32,013 nt of DNA from Ruminococcus sp. Its GTDB lineage: Bacteria; Bacillota; Clostridia; Oscillospirales; Ruminococcaceae. The notes under the pieces were generated by a model, which was not told where the DNA came from, searched no databases, and saw nothing but the letters and a program-made list of their open reading frames with translations. Made by a program: the position numbers and the translations under genes. Of the stretch, positions 31,898 to 32,013 are shown one piece after another. The stretch lies in NCBI GenBank assembly GCA_017461395.1, contig JAFTYF010000065.1, forward strand, positions 1-32,013, read 5' to 3'. The first letter of the stretch is position 1. Each line of letters starts with the position of its first letter.

Positions 31898-31932
31898 CAC
31901 ACTGAGTACCACCGAGTCACACTGAGTCACAC
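31898..31932 (+). repeat. 10-bp tandem repeat, three and a half copies
   Basis: CACACTGAGT, ACCACCGAGT, CACACTGAGT and CACAC follow each other without gaps. No gene is seen from 31767 to the window end apart from this and the promoter. Confidence 0.7.
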
Positions 31933-32013
31933 AAAAAAATCCGATTCCATGGGGCTTTTTAATGGTAGAAAGCTCAAAAACAGCGAAACAGCGCTGTTCT
32001 GAAAATTCAAGCA

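Overview
The window looks like a chromosomal stretch of a low-to-mid GC Clostridia bacterium close to Ruminococcus. The evidence is a secreted pectate lyase ending in a ruminococcal-style dockerin, a CAP/DUF4214 secreted protein, BioY, RadA, strong TTGACA-17-TATAAT promoters and AGGAGG ribosome sites. The left ~18 kb is accessory DNA made of several mobile-element modules. The right ~14 kb is ordinary host chromosome.

Accessory half. Positions 1-3264 (minus strand) hold a WYL-domain regulator followed by two dynamin-like GTPases, the second running off the left edge; a perfect 19-bp palindrome lies in the regulator's promoter. Next come tyrosine recombinase 1 (3496-4581), flanked by an exact 17-bp inverted repeat, then a XRE-type regulator, a short relaxase and its ribbon-helix-helix partner. 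From 6594 to 11587 the plus strand carries a DUF960 protein, a zinc-finger amidoligase, a 51-aa membrane peptide, a class II glutamine amidotransferase, a complete retron (own promoter, msr-msd RNA, reverse transcriptase) and recombinase 2. A 504-aa protein of unknown function (11757-13271, minus) lies between this block and a third module: excisionase, recombinase 3, a SF3-helicase/primase-like protein, a 37-aa ORF, a small mobilization protein and a second relaxase. That module ends near the 3' end of an initiator tRNA gene (18353-18429), a plausible integration site.

Chromosomal half. A divergent galactokinase homologue that has lost its catalytic residues faces bioY across a two-promoter intergenic region. 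A five-gene minus-strand operon (lipoprotein, radA, cation/proton antiporter, patatin-like lipase, DUF4214-CAP secreted protein) runs from a promoter at 26459-26487 to a shared terminator at 20530-20562. Then follow a PfkB-family 1-phosphofructokinase, tRNA-Lys, tRNA-Arg, a 959-aa dockerin-bearing PL1 pectate lyase and a left-handed beta-helix sugar-nucleotide/acyltransferase-type protein.

The strongest candidate for an undescribed system is the retron at 9184-10361. Its RNA can be folded by eye and begins exactly where its promoter predicts. No known retron effector gene lies beside it; instead it follows an amidoligase/glutamine-amidotransferase cluster. Also notable are the WYL/tandem-dynamin operon with its operator, the possible invertible segment around recombinase 1, and the galactokinase pseudoenzyme. 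All functional statements are read from motifs by eye; no search was run.
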